Below, in pieces: positions 7,763 to 15,888 of a stretch of DNA of 35,503 nt. This stretch comes from an uncultured Pelagibacteraceae bacterium (GTDB lineage: Bacteria; Pseudomonadota; Alphaproteobacteria; Pelagibacterales; AG-422-B15): NCBI GenBank assembly GCA_902605215.1, contig CACLBX010000001.1, positions 1 to 35,503 on the forward strand, in the 5' to 3' direction. Positions within the stretch are counted from its first letter, which is position 1. Every line of letters starts with the position of its first letter. The notes beneath the pieces were generated by a model. It searched no databases. It saw nothing but the letters and a program-made list of their open reading frames with translations, and was not told the origin of the DNA. A program made the translations under genes and the position numbers.

Positions 7763-7788
7763 CTGATTACTCAGGTTGTTAATAGCTT

Positions 7789-8391
7789 ATGAACACACAA
7801 ATATCACTAGCGTCTAAAAGTCAAACACGCTCAAGACTTTTAACAAATGCCAAAATAAAATTTAAAACAGTTGATCACGGTGTTGATGAGGATGAAATTA
7901 AACTATCCATGTCAGAAAGTTCGCCAGAAGAGATTGTTACAAAGCTGGCTGAGATGAAAGCTTTAAAGGCATCTATATCAAATGATGGTTTGGTTATAGG
8001 ATCCGATCAAGGATTAGACCTAAATGGGAAGCTGGTTAATAAGGCAAAAAACTTTGATGAAGCTCACGAACAACTAAAGAGCATGAGTGGAAAGGAACAC
8101 ACCCTTGTAACAACCACGGTAGTAGCTAAAGAAAACAATATAATGTGGAAATATGTTGATAGAGGAAAAATGAAAATGAGAGTACTTGATGAAAAAGTCA
8201 TTAAAGAATACCTAGAGAGTGTTGATGAAAAGATACTTGGCTTAGTCGGGGTTTATGCAATTGAAGAGGAAGGCATAAAACTATTTGAGTACGTCGGTAG
8301 TGATTTATTTTCAATACAAGGAATATCAATGATACCATTAACTCAATTTTTATGGGACAGCGGGCTGTTGTTTAAAAGTAATGGCCATTGA
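7789..8391 (+). CDS. maf: Maf-family nucleotide pyrophosphatase
   Basis: Maf proteins hydrolyse non-canonical or modified nucleoside triphosphates to monophosphates. The 200-residue protein starts with the family motif LASKSQTRSRLL (about 7-18), then VIGSDQGLDLNGK with the conserved aspartate of the catalytic site, and later a GVYAIEEEGIKLFEYVGSD segment near the usual Y-x-I-(E/Q)-G-x-G region. The sequence is divergent (GSDQ in place of the commoner GADQ or GSDT), as in alphaproteobacterial Maf proteins found next to aroE, so substrate choice cannot be stated. It is the first gene rightward from the candidate origin and overlaps aroE by 11 bp. No clear ribosome binding site is seen. Confidence 0.88.
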   Translation: MNTQISLASKSQTRSRLLTNAKIKFKTVDHGVDEDEIKLSMSESSPEEIVTKLAEMKALKASISNDGLVIGSDQGLDLNGKLVNKAKNFDEAHEQLKSMSGKEHTLVTTTVVAKENNIMWKYVDRGKMKMRVLDEKVIKEYLESVDEKILGLVGVYAIEEEGIKLFEYVGSDLFSIQGISMIPLTQFLWDSGLLFKSNGH

Positions 8392-9208
8392 TAAAACGGC
8401 AGTTATAGGATTCCCAGTCGATCACAGCCTTTCACCAATTATTCACAACCACTGGATTAAAGAACTGGCGCTGGGCATAAAGCCATATGAAAAACTTAAT
8501 GTAGATCCAAACATGTTTGAAGAGCAGATGAATAACTTAAAGGCCGAAGGCTTTGGAGGAATTAATGTTACAGTCCCACTCAAAGAGCTTGCGTTCAATA
8601 TTAGCGATGAAACATCTAACGTTTCAAAAAAACTCAGGTCAGCCAATACTCTTACTCTAAGATCTGACAAAATAAATGCTGACAATACTGACGCCGTTGG
8701 TTTCATTAATTCTTTAGATAAGAAAACAATAGAAGAAAATATTACTAACAAAAAGACACTTGTTCTTGGCGCCGGGGGCTCCGCCAGGTCCGTCGTTCAT
8801 GCGTTAAACGAATTGGGAAGCCAGGTGAGATTGTTTAACAGAACACCTGAAAAAGCAGCGATTTTGCTTAATGATTTATCAATAAACTCAAGTCCCGTAA
8901 GTACAGAAGAGCTGGATGATTACGTTAACTCCTCATCGTTCATTGTTAACGCAACTAGCCTTGGGCAAAAGGAAGGGGAGCATAATAATATTTTGAGTTT
9001 TGAAAATATAGGAATGGAAACATTTATTTATGATTTAATTTATAATCCTAAGCGATCCAGTTTTTTAGAACAAGCGGAAGCAAAAGGTTTAAAAGTTCAA
9101 AATGGATTACGCATGTTAATTGAACAAGCAGCTTGCTCTTTTCAGATATGGCATGAAATTAAAGTGGGTGTTAGTGGCGAATTAATGTCACTATTGGAGA
9201 ACGTGTAA
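8381..9208 (+). CDS. aroE: Shikimate dehydrogenase (NADP+)
   Basis: AroE reduces 3-dehydroshikimate to shikimate in aromatic amino acid synthesis. The 275-residue product carries the substrate-binding motif GFPVDHSLSP (10-19), GGINVTVPLKE with catalytic Lys68, NADNTDAVGF with Asp104, the Rossmann loop LGAGGSAR, NATSLG, and the C-terminal NGLRMLIEQAACSF segment. All key residues are present and length is normal. It starts inside the end of maf and its stop shares a base with the coaE start (TAATG, 9206-9210). The maf-aroE-coaE-dnaQ order is the classic alphaproteobacterial arrangement beside the origin. Confidence 0.97.
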   Translation: MAIDKTAVIGFPVDHSLSPIIHNHWIKELALGIKPYEKLNVDPNMFEEQMNNLKAEGFGGINVTVPLKELAFNISDETSNVSKKLRSANTLTLRSDKINADNTDAVGFINSLDKKTIEENITNKKTLVLGAGGSARSVVHALNELGSQVRLFNRTPEKAAILLNDLSINSSPVSTEELDDYVNSSSFIVNATSLGQKEGEHNNILSFENIGMETFIYDLIYNPKRSSFLEQAEAKGLKVQNGLRMLIEQAACSFQIWHEIKVGVSGELMSLLENV

Positions 9209-9831
9209 TGTTGTTGATAGGTGTAACAGGATCCATTGGCATGGGAAAATCTACAGTCGCTAAGATGTTTACCGAGTATGGTTTTGGCCTCTACAATGCA
9301 GATGATACCGTTCACTATATTTATGAAAACGATGAAGAAGTAATTAATAAAATTGAAGAGTCTTTTCCTGGAACTAAATCAGAGGGAAAAGTAAATCGAA
9401 TTGCGCTTAGAGACATACTTAATAAAGAACCTGAGAAGTTTAGAGATCTTGAAAAAATTGTACATCCAGCTACCAGACGGTATCAAATCGTATACATTGA
9501 GAAATTAATAAGCGAAGATAGCCCAGGATGTATTCTGGATATTCCTTTATTATTTGAAACAGGTGGAGAAAAGTATATCGATGTTTCGGTTGTGGTGACA
9601 GCATCCGAAGGTAAGCAAAAAGAAAGAGTGGTCGCAGAAAGAAAGGTGCCTTTAGAAATTTTTAACTCGATAAAGAATCAACAAATGCCAGACCGAGAAA
9701 AATTAAAGAAAGCAGACTACATAATCTCAACAGATCAAACTTTAGATGAGACAAAACTCGAAGTAAAAGATGTTGTATCTAAAATAAAATTGATTAATCC
9801 TAAGGCATGGAAAGCCTTCTATAAGAAATGA
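9208..9831 (+). CDS. coaE: Dephospho-CoA kinase
   Basis: CoaE phosphorylates the 3'-hydroxyl of dephospho-CoA, the last step of coenzyme A synthesis. The 207-residue P-loop kinase has GVTGSIGMGKST (5-16), NADDTVH (a DAD-x-(V/I)-x-H variant, with Asn for the first Asp), LEKIVHP, and LDIPLLFETG with the Asp that contacts CoA. Length is normal. It overlaps aroE by one base and dnaQ by four bases (ATGA), so the set is likely one mRNA. Confidence 0.95.
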   Translation: MLLIGVTGSIGMGKSTVAKMFTEYGFGLYNADDTVHYIYENDEEVINKIEESFPGTKSEGKVNRIALRDILNKEPEKFRDLEKIVHPATRRYQIVYIEKLISEDSPGCILDIPLLFETGGEKYIDVSVVVTASEGKQKERVVAERKVPLEIFNSIKNQQMPDREKLKKADYIISTDQTLDETKLEVKDVVSKIKLINPKAWKAFYKK

Positions 9832-10526
9832 GAGAAATCGTTCTAGATACAGAAACTACAGGCCTGAGACCTTCTGAGGGTCATAGAGTGATTGAAATTG
9901 CAGCCATTGAATTAGTTGATTTTTTGCCGACAGGTAGGGTTTATCAACAATATATCAACCCAATGAGGGACGTTCCAGAAGCCTCTTTTAAAGTTCATGG
10001 ACTGAGTTATGAGTTTTTAAAAGATAAGCCGTTGTTTGAAAAAATTGCTGACGATTTTCTCGACTTTGTTGGACAAGATACGATCATTGCGCACAATGTT
10101 GATTTTGACATCGGCTTTTTAAACCATGAACTTAGCGCATGCGGGAAAGAAAGTATCAAAAATAAAAAAGTGGATACCGTATCTATTGCAAGAGAAAAGT
10201 TTCCTGGTCAAAGCGTGTCGCTAGATGCTTTATGTAAGAGATTTTCCATTGACAATAAAGAGAGAGAAATACACTCAGCTACAATTGACACGGAACTTCT
10301 TGCAAGAGTTTACATAGAACTCATGGATGCCCGTGAGCTAAGTCTTGATCTAAACGTTAATAATCAAAAAGCTAGTACTGAGTCAAATTTTGATATTCAA
10401 AAGATTCAAAATAGAGAACTCGCAACAAGACTAACAGACGACGATAAAGAGTTGCACAAAGTTTTTGTTGAGACACTTGGTGAAAACGCTATCTGGAAAA
10501 AGAAAGAGCAATATAATAATGAATGA
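9828..10526 (+). CDS. dnaQ: DNA polymerase III epsilon subunit (3'-5' proofreading exonuclease)
   Basis: DnaQ is the proofreading exonuclease of the replicative polymerase. The 232-residue protein has the three Exo motifs: Exo I LDTETTG (Asp7, Glu9), Exo II IAHNVDFDIGFLN (Asp94), and Exo III-epsilon with HSATIDTELLA (His149, Asp154), so all five catalytic residues are present. After about residue 172 comes a weakly conserved tail, the usual place for binding the alpha subunit. The start overlaps the coaE stop (ATGA), and its end overlaps the NUDIX gene start by 8 bp. A replication gene beside the putative origin is usual in this class. Confidence 0.95.
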   Translation: MREIVLDTETTGLRPSEGHRVIEIAAIELVDFLPTGRVYQQYINPMRDVPEASFKVHGLSYEFLKDKPLFEKIADDFLDFVGQDTIIAHNVDFDIGFLNHELSACGKESIKNKKVDTVSIAREKFPGQSVSLDALCKRFSIDNKEREIHSATIDTELLARVYIELMDARELSLDLNVNNQKASTESNFDIQKIQNRELATRLTDDDKELHKVFVETLGENAIWKKKEQYNNE

Positions 10527-11343
10527 TTATCAAAACTATAAAATTAATCACACATTATTAAATACGAATGAAAGCAAGCAACCATTAATACCAGCAGCAA
10601 CTGTTTTACTGGTTAGAGATCATAATTCTAAAATAGAAGTCTTTATGATTAAGCGTGCTATGAAAACAAACTTTGGGGGAGCGTGGGTATTTCCTGGAGG
10701 AAAAGTAGATAGCAGTGATGATATTAAAAATATAAGCAAGTACAGCCCATTATTAAATGACGAAGAGGCCTCTAAAAGACTTGATATTAAATCTGGCGGA
10801 TTAATCTACTGGATTGCTTGCATAAGAGAATGTTTTGAAGAGAGCGGAATACTTCTTGCCGACAACGAACAAAGAAAAATAAGTCTAGGCAGTCTCACCG
10901 TAACTGAATTAGATAATATCAATCAATACAAAAAGAAATTGCTCGATGGAAAAGATGTCTTCCTAGAATTAATTGAAAAATTTGATTTAACATTATCTAC
11001 CAATGAAATAGCTTATATTTCCCATTGGGTTACGCCAAAGATTGAAAAAAGAAGATACAGTACAAGATTTTTTATTGCTCGCTGTCCCAACCAACTTGCT
11101 AGTCATGATGGTGTAGAGGGGGTTGAAAGTCGTTGGCTGGAGCCCAAAGTTGCACTTGATTTATACAAGGCTGGAGAGTTTCCAATGATTATGCCAACAA
11201 TAAAAAATCTTGAATTGATTAAAGACTTTCAAAATACGCAAACACTACTACTTTCAATGAACGATAAATCGATTACTGACATCCCAAAAGTCGAACCTGT
11301 GTTTGATGTTGTGGATGGTAAACCTAAACTTATAAGTTATTAA
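10519..11343 (+). CDS. NUDIX hydrolase with split NUDIX box (NUDT19-like, possible acyl-CoA/CoA diphosphatase)
   Basis: NUDIX enzymes hydrolyse nucleoside diphosphates linked to another group. From ATG 10519 the protein has 274 residues; an ATG at 10465 would add 18 residues read inside dnaQ and is less likely, since an AAAGAG purine stretch (10502-10507) precedes 10519. The NUDIX motif is split: FPGGKVD (58-64) gives the glycine part, and RECFEESG (103-110) gives the catalytic helix with its glutamates, with about 35 extra residues between. This inserted form is typical of the NUDT19/RP2p group, which acts on CoA derivatives. It follows coaE and dnaQ, and a CoA-degrading role near coaE is only suggestive. 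Its stop interlocks with the convergent secB stop. Confidence 0.85.
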   Translation: MNDYQNYKINHTLLNTNESKQPLIPAATVLLVRDHNSKIEVFMIKRAMKTNFGGAWVFPGGKVDSSDDIKNISKYSPLLNDEEASKRLDIKSGGLIYWIACIRECFEESGILLADNEQRKISLGSLTVTELDNINQYKKKLLDGKDVFLELIEKFDLTLSTNEIAYISHWVTPKIEKRRYSTRFFIARCPNQLASHDGVEGVESRWLEPKVALDLYKAGEFPMIMPTIKNLELIKDFQNTQTLLLSMNDKSITDIPKVEPVFDVVDGKPKLISY

Positions 11344-11762
11344 TTTGTCTTTTTTCTTTTTTCATAAAGATCAGCAAAATTAACAGGGTCAAGCATTAGA
11401 GGAGGCAAAGATCCATCTGCATGCATATCGTATACAATGCGTCTTGCGAAAGGAAACAGTTGTCTTGGACATTCAACCAACAAATAAGCTTCCTTTATGT
11501 CTTCTGTAAGATTAGTAATTTCAAATAAACCAACGTATTTTAAATCAATAATATAAACATTTTTATCTTCACGCTTAGCGCTTATATTAATGTTTAACTC
11601 AACTTCATAAATATCAGTATCTTTTCTATTAGTAGCTTTTACATCTACATTTGCATTGATGGCAGGTCTTTCACTCCCTTGCTGAAATGCACCAGGTCCC
11701 ATAGGGTTCTCAAATGATAAGTCTTTCACAAATTGTGTTATTATTTTTGCAGATACATCCAT
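11340..11762 (-). CDS. secB: Protein-export chaperone SecB
   Basis: SecB is the tetrameric chaperone that holds preproteins unfolded and delivers them to SecA. The 140-residue protein matches along its length: QFVKDLSFENP (about 10-20), the YEVELNINISAK strand, YVGLFEITNL, and the signature ECPRQLFPFARRIVYD followed by GSLPPLMLDPVNFADLY. Acidic residues for SecA docking are present, but the tail is short and basic (EKRKKTN). Its start overlaps the fxsA end by one base. It is convergent with the NUDIX gene, with interlocking TAA stops (TTAA, 11340-11343). SecB is common near dnaQ and the origin in alphaproteobacteria. Confidence 0.97.
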   Translation of the reverse strand: MDVSAKIITQFVKDLSFENPMGPGAFQQGSERPAINANVDVKATNRKDTDIYEVELNINISAKREDKNVYIIDLKYVGLFEITNLTEDIKEAYLLVECPRQLFPFARRIVYDMHADGSLPPLMLDPVNFADLYEKRKKTN

Positions 11763-12205
11763 TATTTTATTTTATCCTCATCATCATTAATTTCTTCAAA
11801 GTCTCCTTCAATTGACACATCATTTGGATTTTGATTTTTCATACCATATCTAGAAAGAACAGAGTTTGCCACTATCTTTATGAAAATAACTCTGGTAAGT
11901 GGAATGAGTCCAAGGAACCCTAATGTGTCTGTGAAAAAGCCTGGAGTGATTAGCAAAATTCCAGATATCAATATCACCAATCCTTCAAACATAGTTTGAA
12001 TTGGCGCTTCTTGATTTTGGAGTTGGTTATATAACTTATAATAGGTACTGATGCCTTGTTGTCTTACAAAATAAACTCCGATCAATGCTGTTGTAAAAAT
12101 TAGTAAGATTGTATTAAATGAGCCAACAAAACTGCCGATTTCAATGAAAAGACTAATCTCAATGACAGGAATTAAGACAAATATAATGAGTAATAATATG
12201 AACAA
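11762..12205 (-). CDS. fxsA: FxsA-family inner-membrane protein
   Basis: FxsA proteins are small inner-membrane proteins; in E. coli the gene suppresses F exclusion of phage T7, and the general function is poorly known. The 147-residue product has hydrophobic segments at about 1-21, 29-48 and 70-92 and the family motif LLITPGFFTDTLGFLGLIPLTR (in two parts, about 80-101). The tail is charged and acidic (EINDDEDK) and likely cytoplasmic. It is paired with secB by a one-base overlap, an arrangement seen in other alphaproteobacteria. A 65-bp divergent region separates it from the TimA-like gene and must contain both promoters. Confidence 0.88.
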   Translation of the reverse strand: MFILLLIIFVLIPVIEISLFIEIGSFVGSFNTILLIFTTALIGVYFVRQQGISTYYKLYNQLQNQEAPIQTMFEGLVILISGILLITPGFFTDTLGFLGLIPLTRVIFIKIVANSVLSRYGMKNQNPNDVSIEGDFEEINDDEDKIK

Positions 12206-12270
12206 AATAGCTATAAATGTTGAAACTTTAGTTTAAATACCTAAATAAGGATCTTATAATATTAGTACAT

Positions 12271-12885
12271 ATGAGTGAAGCATTTCAATACCTAGATATA
12301 TTAATACTAGCCATTATAGCTGGCATAGTTTTATTACGTTTAAGAAGTGTCCTTGGAAGACGAACAGGTCATGAGAAAACTGATAAATCTTCCTTCAATT
12401 ACGAAACTCCTCAACAAGCTCAAACTGAGAAGGTTATAGAAATCAAGCCTAAGGGTGATGTACCAAGCAGAAAAGATGGCTGGTTTGACAAGGATGATTT
12501 TCTTAAAGGTGCATCAAATGCTTATGAGACTATTGTTACTAATTTTGAAAACGGAAACAAGGAAGCCTTAAAGCCTCTTTTATCAAGTGATGTCATGGAT
12601 AGCTTTTCTTCTGTCATCGATGATCGTAATAACAAAAATGAATCAGTAGAATTTAATTTTATTGGAATTGAAAAGTCCGAAATTGTTCATAAAGATTTAA
12701 AGAAGAATCCTATGGAAGTTAGTGTGAGATTCATCTCTGAAATGATTACGTGTATAAAGAACAGTAAAGATGAAGTTATTTCAGGAAGTTTGAATCAAGT
12801 TCAAAAAATCACTGATGTTTGGACTTTTGAAAAAAATCAAAAATCAAAAGGTTCTAATTGGCTACTAGCAGCAACTACTGACTAA
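12271..12885 (+). CDS. Tim44/TimA family protein
   Basis: The protein has 204 residues with one N-terminal membrane segment (about 8-23), the conserved LRSVLGRRTGHE segment after it, a polar linker (35-65) and a Tim44-like domain (about 70-200) ending SNWLLAATTD. Alphaproteobacterial homologues are called TimA because of kinship with the mitochondrial import subunit Tim44; their bacterial role is probably inner-membrane linked but unsettled. ATG at 12271 is the first start and is needed for the membrane segment. The neighbouring fxsA-secB pair on the other strand is the usual context. Its stop interlocks with the convergent thioesterase stop (CTAA, 12882-12885). Confidence 0.88.
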   Translation: MSEAFQYLDILILAIIAGIVLLRLRSVLGRRTGHEKTDKSSFNYETPQQAQTEKVIEIKPKGDVPSRKDGWFDKDDFLKGASNAYETIVTNFENGNKEALKPLLSSDVMDSFSSVIDDRNNKNESVEFNFIGIEKSEIVHKDLKKNPMEVSVRFISEMITCIKNSKDEVISGSLNQVQKITDVWTFEKNQKSKGSNWLLAATTD

Positions 12886-13310
12886 TCTAATAAATATTTA
12901 CTAAACTTATTTTTTAAATCTTCTGGAATAGATGTTGGCTTCATTTCATCTTGATTGGTGTTTACCCATATAATTTCGGCTTCATTAATCAATTCATCAG
13001 ATCCATCTCTATATATTTCTTGCGTAAACGTGATACTTGAATTTCCAATTTTCTTAATTGCAGTAAAAATATTAACTTCATCATTTAATCTTGCTGGATT
13101 TTTAAAATTTAATTGAGCCGCGACTGTATGAAATTCATTATTAGTTTCCTTAATATATTCTTCTTGATCAAATAAACTATCAAGCATCTCACTTAAGGAA
13201 ATGTCATAATAAGTTAGGTAGTGAGAGTTATAAACAATATTCTGTCTATCAACTTCTGAATATCGTACTTTCAATTTACTGATATATTTTGTTTTCTCTT
13301 TTAAAGACAT
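12882..13310 (-). CDS. Acyl-CoA thioesterase, 4-hydroxybenzoyl-CoA thioesterase/YbgC-like hotdog fold
   Basis: The 142-residue single-hotdog protein carries the 4HBT/YbgC signature near the N-terminus: VRYSEVDRQNIVYNSHYLTYYD (in parts, about 15-36), with the catalytic aspartate in EVD and the usual N-x-x-Y-L pattern. Such enzymes hydrolyse acyl-CoA thioesters; the substrate cannot be told here. It lies 3 bp downstream of hslU and so is probably transcribed with hslVU. It is not next to tolQRA, where YbgC proper is found, so no gene symbol is given. Confidence 0.85.
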   Translation of the reverse strand: MSLKEKTKYISKLKVRYSEVDRQNIVYNSHYLTYYDISLSEMLDSLFDQEEYIKETNNEFHTVAAQLNFKNPARLNDEVNIFTAIKKIGNSSITFTQEIYRDGSDELINEAEIIWVNTNQDEMKPTSIPEDLKNKFSKYLLD

Positions 13311-13313
13311 TGC

Positions 13314-14618
13314 TTAAAGAATGAATTTAGATAAATCTGTGTCTTTAGATAGTTCGCTAACATTACTTTTCACATACTCTGCATCTATTGTGATATTTTC
13401 TCCACCTTTGTCAGCTGCAGAAAAACTAATATCTTCTAAAACTCTTTCAAGAATTGTATGAAGTCTTCGTGCCCCAATATTTTCAATTGTTGAATTTATA
13501 TCAACAGCAAGAGTTGCAATGGCGTCAATTCCATCCTTACTGAAGTTGATTTTGACATTCTCAGTTCCCAATAAAGCTTCATATTGTTTAATCAAACTAT
13601 ACTTCGGTTCAGTGAGTATACGTTTAAAGTCCTCTTGCGTTAATGCTTTTAAGCTTACTCTTATCGGTAGCCTTCCTTGCAGTTCGGGCAGTAAATCGGA
13701 TGGTTTTGATAGTTGAAAAGCGCCTGAAGCGATAAACAGTATATGATCTGTTTTTATCGTGCCATGCTTTGTATTCACGGTTGTGCCTTCAATTAGTGGA
13801 AGAAGATCTCTCTGAACACCCTCTCGAGATACATCACCACCTACTCTCTCACTGCGTGCGCAGACTTTATCTATTTCATCAATGAAAACGATACCATTAT
13901 CTTCGACTGCTTTTTTTGCCTCATTTACGATTTGGTCTGTATCAATAAGTTTATCAGACTCCTCATTTACAAGTGTTTCGTATGAGTCTTCTACAGTCAT
14001 TTTCTTCTTTTTTGTCTTTGGACCCATTGCTTTACCTAGCATATCATTGAGATTAATCATACCAACACCAGCTCCTTGTCCTCCTTGCAAATCAATTGTA
14101 GGAAATGATCCAGTATCTTGAACTGATACTTCGATTTCTTTTTCTTCAAGCTCTCCGTTCCTTAATTTTTTTCTAAAACTTTCACGCGTAGTAGGTCCAG
14201 CGCCAGGACCAACTAATGAGTCCAACACTCGTTCCTCAGCTGCTAATTGTGCATTAGCTTTAACTTCTTTTCTTTTAATCTCACGCACCATAGTGATGGC
14301 AATTTCAATTAAATCACGAACAATAGACTCAACATCTCTTCCAACGTAACCAACTTCGGTAAACTTTGTTGCTTCAACTTTCATAAAAGGGGCTTGAGCT
14401 AGTTTTGAAAGTCTTCTAGAGATTTCTGTTTTACCAATACCAGTCGGTCCAATCATTAAAATATTTTTTGGAAGAACTTCTTCTCTCATATCTTCGGGAA
14501 GTTGTTGTCTTCTCCACCGGTTTCTTAGTGCAATAGCAACTGACTTCTTGGCATCATCCTGACCAATAATATATCTATCCAGTTCAGAGACTATTTCTCG
14601 AGGTGAAAATGCTTGCAT
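13314..14618 (-). CDS. hslU: ATP-dependent protease ATPase subunit HslU (ClpY)
   Basis: HslU is the hexameric AAA+ unfoldase that feeds substrates into the HslV protease. The 434-residue protein begins [16 protein letters not shown], has the P-loop GPTGIGKT (57-64), the GYVGRD pore loop after TKFTEV, the inserted I-domain (about 110-240), Walker [12 protein letters not shown], sensor residues in [10 protein letters not shown] (arginine finger) and [11 protein letters not shown] (sensor 2). The C-terminus SKFIL is the docking tail that inserts into HslV. It lies 2 bp after hslV. Length matches the family (E. coli 443). Confidence 0.98.
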   Translation of the reverse strand: MQAFSPREIVSELDRYIIGQDDAKKSVAIALRNRWRRQQLPEDMREEVLPKNILMIGPTGIGKTEISRRLSKLAQAPFMKVEATKFTEVGYVGRDVESIVRDLIEIAITMVREIKRKEVKANAQLAAEERVLDSLVGPGAGPTTRESFRKKLRNGELEEKEIEVSVQDTGSFPTIDLQGGQGAGVGMINLNDMLGKAMGPKTKKKKMTVEDSYETLVNEESDKLIDTDQIVNEAKKAVEDNGIVFIDEIDKVCARSERVGGDVSREGVQRDLLPLIEGTTVNTKHGTIKTDHILFIASGAFQLSKPSDLLPELQGRLPIRVSLKALTQEDFKRILTEPKYSLIKQYEALLGTENVKINFSKDGIDAIATLAVDINSTIENIGARRLHTILERVLEDISFSAADKGGENITIDAEYVKSNVSELSKDTDLSKFIL

Positions 14619-14620
14619 GA

Positions 14621-15172
14621 TTAATATTCTATTTTTTCTAGAGTAATATTGTTATTAGTGAAAACACAAATTTCTCCTGCAATCTTAAGTGACTTCAAAG
14701 CAATTTCCTCAGCGGTTAAATCACTATCGATAAGTGCTTTTGCTGCAGACAATGCATAGTTACCGCCACTTCCGATGCCAATGACAGATCCCTCAGGGTC
14801 TAATACGTCACCCATTCCAGTAATTAGCAATGAGGTAGATGAGTCAGCAACAGTCAGTAGTGCTTCCAGCCTTCTAAGATATTTGTCAGTTCTCCAATCT
14901 TTAGCAAGCTCAACACACGCTCTTGTTAATTGTTTTGGGTGCTTTTCTAATTTTGCTTCTAGTCTTTCAAATAAGGTAAATGCGTCGGCGGTTGCTCCTG
15001 CGAAGCCAGCAATGACACTTCCGTCTCCAATTTTTCTCACTTTTTGGGCTGTACCTTTGATTACAGTATTGCCTAAACTTACCTGCCCATCTCCAGCAAC
15101 GACTACTTGATTGCCCTTTCGAACACTGATGATTGTAGTCCCGTGCCATGATGTACTTTGTTGATTTTCCAT
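14621..15172 (-). CDS. hslV: ATP-dependent protease peptidase subunit HslV (ClpQ)
   Basis: HslV forms a double-hexamer threonine protease, the bacterial relative of proteasome beta subunits. The 183-residue precursor has an 11-residue leader ending WHG; cleavage would expose Thr12 (HG/TTIISVR), the catalytic N-terminal threonine. Other expected parts are [51 protein letters not shown] and EICVFTNN. The start is ATG 15172, with no ribosome binding site upstream; the heat-shock-like promoter just before it would give an almost leaderless mRNA. It is first in the operon hslV-hslU-thioesterase and divergent from hisB. Confidence 0.97.
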   Translation of the reverse strand: MENQQSTSWHGTTIISVRKGNQVVVAGDGQVSLGNTVIKGTAQKVRKIGDGSVIAGFAGATADAFTLFERLEAKLEKHPKQLTRACVELAKDWRTDKYLRRLEALLTVADSSTSLLITGMGDVLDPEGSVIGIGSGGNYALSAAKALIDSDLTAEEIALKSLKIAGEICVFTNNNITLEKIEY

Positions 15173-15180
15173 TATTCATG

Positions 15181-15210
15181 ATATGTGGCTATTTATTCGA
15201 TAACTTCAAG
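15181..15210 (-). promoter_or_regulatory. Candidate sigma32 (heat-shock) promoter of hslV
   Basis: Read leftward, CTTGAAG (15204-15210) is followed after 15 bp by CCACATAT (15181-15188). Each box has one mismatch from the E. coli sigma32 consensus (CTTGAAA and CCCCATNT). The position directly upstream of a known heat-shock gene supports it. The -10 box is only 8 bp from the hslV ATG, so the transcript would be nearly leaderless. Confidence 0.5.
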
Positions 15211-15286
15211 GTTATTTATTGCTCAAAAATTATATTTTTTATAGATAAATCAGTAATTTATTGATAAAAACCGAGTGGATTTTGAT

Positions 15287-15886
15287 ATGAGAACTGCAAA
15301 TTATAAAAGAGAGACAAAAGAAACTTCCATTAATGTTGAAATCAATATTGATGGCACAGGTTCGTATAATGTGAAAACTGGAATAGGTTTCCTTGACCAC
15401 ATGTTGGAACAATTTTCAAAGCATTCGTTAATCGATATGAACATTAAGGCTACAGGTGATACACATATTGATTACCACCACACAACAGAAGACACTGGTA
15501 TTGCAATAGGGGAATGCTTGTCAAAAGCGTTAGGTAATAGACAAGGCATTAATCGTTACGCTCACTCTTACATACCAATGGATGAAACACTTTCAAGAGT
15601 TGCTCTTGATCTTTCAAATCGTCCTTACTTAATATGGAATGTAAAATTTAGTGCTCCTAAAATTACTTCTTCACAAGGTGATTTTGATACAGAGCTTTTT
15701 AAAGAATGGTTTCAGGCATTTGCGCAGGCAAGTGGAACGACCCTACATGTTGAGAATATTTATGGAGAAAATAATCACCACATCATTGAGTCATGCTTTA
15801 AAGCCCTTGCACGAAGCTTAAGATTAGCAGTTCAAGTAAATGAACGTGAGGGCAACATAGTACCTTCTACAAAAGGTCAACTATAA
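15287..15886 (+). CDS. hisB: Imidazoleglycerol-phosphate dehydratase
   Basis: HisB dehydrates imidazoleglycerol phosphate to imidazoleacetol phosphate (histidine pathway, step 6). From ATG 15287 it has 199 residues; a GTG 12 bp upstream is possible, but [10 protein letters not shown] matches the usual start. The manganese-binding motifs are both present: DYHHTTED (63-70 region) and NNHHIIE near the C-terminus, with [11 protein letters not shown] and a conserved KGQL end. It is the single-function form without a phosphatase domain. It opens a compact rightward operon with bcp, hisH, hisA, hisF, a DUF1330 gene, hisE and a HIT gene, and diverges from hslV across about 114 bp. Confidence 0.97.
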   Translation: MRTANYKRETKETSINVEINIDGTGSYNVKTGIGFLDHMLEQFSKHSLIDMNIKATGDTHIDYHHTTEDTGIAIGECLSKALGNRQGINRYAHSYIPMDETLSRVALDLSNRPYLIWNVKFSAPKITSSQGDFDTELFKEWFQAFAQASGTTLHVENIYGENNHHIIESCFKALARSLRLAVQVNEREGNIVPSTKGQL

Positions 15887-15888
15887 TT

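Larger units (their letters stand above)
7514..7788. other. Candidate chromosomal replication origin (oriC)
   Basis: This is the longest non-coding gap in the window, between divergent hemE and maf. It contains one perfect DnaA box TTATCCACA (7667-7675), two boxes with one mismatch (7636-7644 and 7754-7762) and looser ones (7582-7590 and, reverse, 7610-7618). AT-rich flanks at 7514-7528 and 7694-7757 could unwind. AATCAA-N4-TGT at 7591-7603 is one base from the IHF consensus. Known context: Caulobacter and Rickettsia origins lie beside hemE, and maf-aroE-coaE-dnaQ follows in Caulobacter. Genes on both sides are transcribed away from the gap. No CtrA pair (TTAA-N7-TTAA) or GANTC site was found by eye. 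A perfect -10-like TATAAT at 7746-7751 might also serve maf. Confidence 0.72.

Noticed and set aside
10465-10518. Earlier ATG for the NUDIX gene
   Set aside because: It would overlap dnaQ by 62 bp, while ATG 10519 has a purine-rich stretch upstream and a normal overlap.
14775-15179. Open frames on both strands over hslV
   Set aside because: They are shadows of hslV, whose catalytic residues and length are intact.
15199-15214. Near-palindrome ATAAC-TTCAAG-GTTAT as an operator between hslV and hisB
   Set aside because: It is short and imperfect and overlaps the better-supported heat-shock -35 box; I cannot tell it from chance.
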